Below are positions 4,151-6,964 of a DNA stretch of 6,964 bases, one piece after another (position 1 is the stretch's first letter; every line of letters starts with the position of its first letter). A model generated the notes under the pieces. The model had not been told where the DNA came from and did not search any database. It saw nothing but the letters and a program-made list of their open reading frames with translations. Source of the stretch: an uncultured Ruminococcus sp. (GTDB taxonomy: Bacteria > Bacillota > Clostridia > Oscillospirales > Acutalibacteraceae); the NCBI GenBank assembly GCA_902773245.1, contig CACYDY010000202.1:1-6964 (forward strand). Reading direction: 5' to 3'. A program made the translations under genes and the position numbers.

Positions 4151-5788
4151 ATGACGAAATATATTTTTGTAACAGGAGGAGTTGTTTCGGGACTCGGAAA
4201 GGGGATCACTGCCGCTTCGCTCGGTCGGCTCCTGAAAGCAAGAGGTCTGAAGGTTGCGGCTCAGAAGCTTGACCCGTACATCAATGTTGATCCCGGAACA
4301 ATGAGTCCTTATCAGCACGGCGAGGTTTACGTCACCGAGGACGGAGCGGAAACGGATCTTGATTTGGGTCATTACGAAAGGTTTATTGACGAAGATCTGA
4401 ACAAATATTCAAATCTCACCACCGGAAAGGTATACTGGAATGTTCTCAACAAGGAACGCCGCGGGGAATATCTTGGGGAAACGGTTCAGGTTATCCCTCA
4501 TATTACAAATGAGATCAAGAATTTTATATATAATGTCGGAAAGAAAAGCAACGCTGATGTTGTTATTACCGAAATAGGAGGAACTACGGGCGATATCGAA
4601 AGTCAGCCGTTTTTGGAGGCTATCCGTCAGGTCGGACTTGAAGTGGGCAAGGAAAACGCTTTTTACATACACGTTACTCTTGTGCCGTTTTTGCGAGGTT
4701 CGGACGAGCATAAAACAAAACCGACTCAGCATTCGGTCAAAGAGCTTCGAGGAATGGGAATTATGCCTAATATGATAGTCCTTCGCTGTGACGAACCGCT
4801 TGAGGATAACATTTTTAAGAAAATTTCGCTGTTTTGCAATGTCAAGCCCGACTGCGTAATACAAAATATGACGGTTCCCGTGTTGTATGAAGCGCCGCTT
4901 ATGCTTGAGGAATCGGGCTTCTCCGATGTTGTTTGCAGAGAGCTTAACCTGAATGCGCAAAAACCCGATCTTACCGACTGGAATAAGATGGTAGACAGCA
5001 TAAAGGGAAGAAATAAAGAAATAACAATCGGTTTGGTGGGAAAATATGTTCAGCTGCATGACGCATATCTTTCCGTTGCCGAAGCGATACATCACGCCGG
5101 TTATGTTTATTCGACAAAGGTCAGCATTGAATGGATCGACAGCGAACGGATAAACGATTCCAATGCAGCCGAAATTCTCGGCGGCTGCGACGGAATTATT
5201 GTACCCGGAGGATTCGGCGACAGAGGTATTGCCGGTATGATCTCAACGGCTAAATTTGCAAGAGAGAATAATGTGCCGTATCTTGGTATCTGTTTGGGTA
5301 TGCAGATCGCCGTGATCGAATTTGCAAGAAATGTCTGCGGTATTAATGACGCAAATTCCGGCGAGTTTGACAGCGGCTCGAAAAATAAAGTTATTGATTT
5401 CATGCCCGATCAGAATGACAATATTAATAAAGGCGGCACGCTGCGTCTTGGCGCATATCCGTGCCTGATCGGGAACGGTACGAAAATGTTTGAGTGTTAT
5501 GGATCGGATATGATATGGGAGCGTCATCGTCACCGCTATGAGTTCAACAATGATTATATTGATGTTCTGCAAAAGGGCGGTTTGGTAATCAGCGGCACGT
5601 CGCCCGACAAGTCTATTGTCGAAACGGTGGAAACTGCGGATAACGACTTCTTTGTGGGAGTGCAGTTCCACCCCGAGTTCAAGAGCAGACCGAACAAGGC
5701 TCACCCGCTGTTTATGGGATTGGTAAAGCACGCATTGGCAAAAAACGAAAATTGCCAAACAAGCGAAAAAAGGGAGAAACAGTTATGA
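4151..5788 (+). CDS. pyrG: CTP synthase
   Basis: The enzyme converts UTP to CTP using ATP and ammonia released from glutamine. All 545 residues of a standard PyrG are present. The N-terminal synthetase domain has the P-loop SGLGKGIT (13-20), D71 in DLGHYERF and E141 in TEIGGTTGDIE as metal/phosphate residues. The C-terminal class I glutamine amidotransferase domain (about 290-530) has the triad C381 (GICLGMQ), H507 and E509 (QFHPEF). The ATG follows GAGAGGG (4137-4143), which overlaps the stop of the ANTAR gene 12 bases upstream; co-transcription and coupled translation are likely. CTP synthase is a major consumer of glutamine, which makes its place behind a nitrogen regulator sensible. Its last codons overlap the start of dapF. 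Confidence 0.97.
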   Translation: MTKYIFVTGGVVSGLGKGITAASLGRLLKARGLKVAAQKLDPYINVDPGTMSPYQHGEVYVTEDGAETDLDLGHYERFIDEDLNKYSNLTTGKVYWNVLNKERRGEYLGETVQVIPHITNEIKNFIYNVGKKSNADVVITEIGGTTGDIESQPFLEAIRQVGLEVGKENAFYIHVTLVPFLRGSDEHKTKPTQHSVKELRGMGIMPNMIVLRCDEPLEDNIFKKISLFCNVKPDCVIQNMTVPVLYEAPLMLEESGFSDVVCRELNLNAQKPDLTDWNKMVDSIKGRNKEITIGLVGKYVQLHDAYLSVAEAIHHAGYVYSTKVSIEWIDSERINDSNAAEILGGCDGIIVPGGFGDRGIAGMISTAKFARENNVPYLGICLGMQIAVIEFARNVCGINDANSGEFDSGSKNKVIDFMPDQNDNINKGGTLRLGAYPCLIGNGTKMFECYGSDMIWERHRHRYEFNNDYIDVLQKGGLVISGTSPDKSIVETVETADNDFFVGVQFHPEFKSRPNKAHPLFMGLVKHALAKNENCQTSEKREKQL

Positions 5789-6588
5789 AATTCACAAAAA
5801 TGCACGGATTGGGAAACGACTATATCTATTTTGACTGTACGAAAGAAAACTTCATCGACGATCCCAATGCTTTGTCAATAAAGCTTTCCGACAGACATTT
5901 CGGCGTCGGCGGCGACGGAATAGTGATGATAATGTCATCGGATAAAGCGGACTTTAAAATGCGTATGTTCAACGCTGACGGCAGCGAGGGAAAAATGTGC
6001 GGAAATGCTGCAAGATGTATCGGAAAATATGTTTATGACAAAGGGCTTACATATAAAAAAGAGCTTACGCTCGAAACATTGTCGGGAATTAAATACCTTA
6101 CGCTCAATGTTGAAAACGGCAAAGTCAAAACAGTTTCCGTGGATATGGGAAAGCCCAAAATAGGCGCTGTCGGAGATACTCTGAGCGCAAACGGAACAGA
6201 GTATGTATATACATTCGTTGATGTTGGAAATCCGCATTGCGTTATTTTCACCGATGATGACGCTGAAAATCTGGAGCTTGAAAAAATCGGCCCGTCAATC
6301 GAAAATCATCGGCTTTTTCCCGACAGAGCAAACGTGGAATTTATTAATGTAAAAGATGAAAATAATCTGAGAATGAGAGTCTGGGAAAGAGGCAGCGGAG
6401 AAACATGGGCTTGCGGAACGGGCGCGTGCGCAGCAACGGCTGCGGCTGTTGCCAACGGTTTTTCAAAGAAAAATCAAGACGTAAAAATCAGACTCAACGG
6501 CGGAACGCTTTCGATTAATTACACAGGCGACACGGTTATTATGACGGGGCCGGCCGAATTTGTTTTTGAAGGAGAAATATTATTATGA
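5785..6588 (+). CDS. dapF: Diaminopimelate epimerase
   Basis: The enzyme interconverts LL- and meso-diaminopimelate, the precursor of lysine and of peptidoglycan cross-links. It acts without cofactor through two cysteines. Both are visible: C72 in MCGNAARC (71-78) and C210 in GSGETWACGTGACA (203-216). The N-terminal MHGLGNDY (6-13) and the GVGGDG (40-45) block are also typical, as is GNPHC (148-152). The length of 267 aa is normal. ATG 5785 is chosen because AGGGAG (5771-5776) stands eight bases before it. The frame is open for 11 more codons upstream, but only inside pyrG. The start overlaps the pyrG stop as ATGA, which suggests translational coupling. The next gene supplies its substrate. 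Confidence 0.97.
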   Translation: MKFTKMHGLGNDYIYFDCTKENFIDDPNALSIKLSDRHFGVGGDGIVMIMSSDKADFKMRMFNADGSEGKMCGNAARCIGKYVYDKGLTYKKELTLETLSGIKYLTLNVENGKVKTVSVDMGKPKIGAVGDTLSANGTEYVYTFVDVGNPHCVIFTDDDAENLELEKIGPSIENHRLFPDRANVEFINVKDENNLRMRVWERGSGETWACGTGACAATAAAVANGFSKKNQDVKIRLNGGTLSINYTGDTVIMTGPAEFVFEGEILL

Positions 6589-6964
6589 AAATAAACAGTA
6601 ATTTTGATGATCTGACGGAGAACTACCTTTTTGCAACTGTCGCTCAGAAAACCGCAAAATACGCAGGCGAACACCCCGAGAAGAAAATTATCAAAATGGG
6701 GATCGGCGACGTTACGCTTCCGCTTGCAAAGCCTGTTGTGGACGCTTTGAAAAAGGGGGCGGACGAGCTTTCAAAAAAGGAAACGTTCAAAGGTTATCCA
6801 AGCTATGAGGGCTATGAATTTCTTCGTAATGCCATAAGCGGTTATTACGCAAAAAATTCCGTTGAGGTTTTGCCCGAGGAAATTTTTGTGAATGACGGAG
6901 CAAAAAGTGACTGCGGCAATATCGGAGATATTTTCTCAAAGGATAACGTTGTTCTTGTTACAGA
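6585..6964 (+). CDS. dapL: LL-diaminopimelate aminotransferase, N-terminal part (cut by window edge)
   Basis: Only the first 126 codons are in the window; the family is about 400-410 residues. The start MKINSNFDDLTENYLFATVA, then KIIKMGIGDVTLPL, KETFKGYPSYEGYEFLRNAI and EEIFVNDGAKSDCGNIGDIF, match DapL of the PLP-dependent class I/II aminotransferases. DapL makes LL-diaminopimelate from tetrahydrodipicolinate in one step, bypassing the succinyl or acetyl intermediates. The PLP lysine lies beyond the edge. ATG 6585 overlaps the dapF stop as ATGA, and AAGGAG (6569-6574) serves it from within dapF. DapF directly upstream acts on its product. Nothing suggests that the gene is broken. Confidence 0.93.
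   Translation, partial: MKINSNFDDLTENYLFATVAQKTAKYAGEHPEKKIIKMGIGDVTLPLAKPVVDALKKGADELSKKETFKGYPSYEGYEFLRNAISGYYAKNSVEVLPEEIFVNDGAKSDCGNIGDIFSKDNVVLVT

Noticed and set aside
4409..5758. Several minus-strand frames opposite pyrG
   Set aside because: The + strand encodes a complete CTP synthase with all active-site residues. The opposite frames have no start signals or recognisable domains.
5752..5784. Upstream ATG extending dapF by 11 residues
   Set aside because: It lies inside the end of pyrG without a ribosome binding site and adds a charged stretch not seen in DapF. The later start has a strong site.

Overview
The window reads as chromosomal DNA of a low-to-moderate GC member of the Clostridia, probably an Oscillospiraceae/Ruminococcaceae-type anaerobe. 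The grounds are strong AGGAGG-like ribosome binding sites, A+T-rich intergenic DNA, sigma-A-like promoters, a glutamine synthetase next to an ANTAR antiterminator (an arrangement known in clostridia), and DapL-type diaminopimelate synthesis. The taxon is an inference from gene content. All genes recognised lie on the + strand.

Layout. Bases 1-178 hold no supported gene, but they contain a degraded tandem duplication of about 68 bp directly before an RluB-type 23S rRNA pseudouridine synthase (179-934). That gene ends in a clear intrinsic terminator (950-985). Next comes a small Cro/CI-type DNA-binding protein (1202-1480) with its own promoter region and a palindromic candidate operator. Bases 1481-1912 are non-coding. 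They contain what looks like a non-autonomous mobile element: 12-bp direct repeats outside 13-bp inverted repeats, enclosing a run of six consecutive hairpins. It sits immediately upstream of the glutamine synthetase promoter.

The glutamine synthetase gene (2092-3291) has a sigma-A-like promoter (1913-1941) and a leader that can fold in two mutually exclusive ways. One is a strong intrinsic terminator (1969-2021). The other is an upstream hairpin (1956-1975) whose six-base loop AGAGAA fits the A-N-N-G-N-N loop recognised by ANTAR proteins. The next gene (3551-4138) encodes an ANTAR protein with a degenerate, probably non-phosphorylatable receiver domain. The sequence therefore suggests a local circuit in which this protein controls read-through into glnA. 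The encoded synthetase is itself unusual: it is short (399 aa) and carries Lys where the family has the flap glutamate.

The ANTAR gene is followed after 12 bases by pyrG (CTP synthase, a glutamine-consuming enzyme). Then come dapF and dapL, each starting inside the stop codon of the previous gene (ATGA overlaps). Together these look like one transcription unit linking nitrogen status, CTP synthesis and meso-diaminopimelate/lysine synthesis. dapL runs off the right edge of the window. A second, inverted and diverged piece of the hairpin-rich element lies at about 3396-3460, between glnA and the ANTAR gene.
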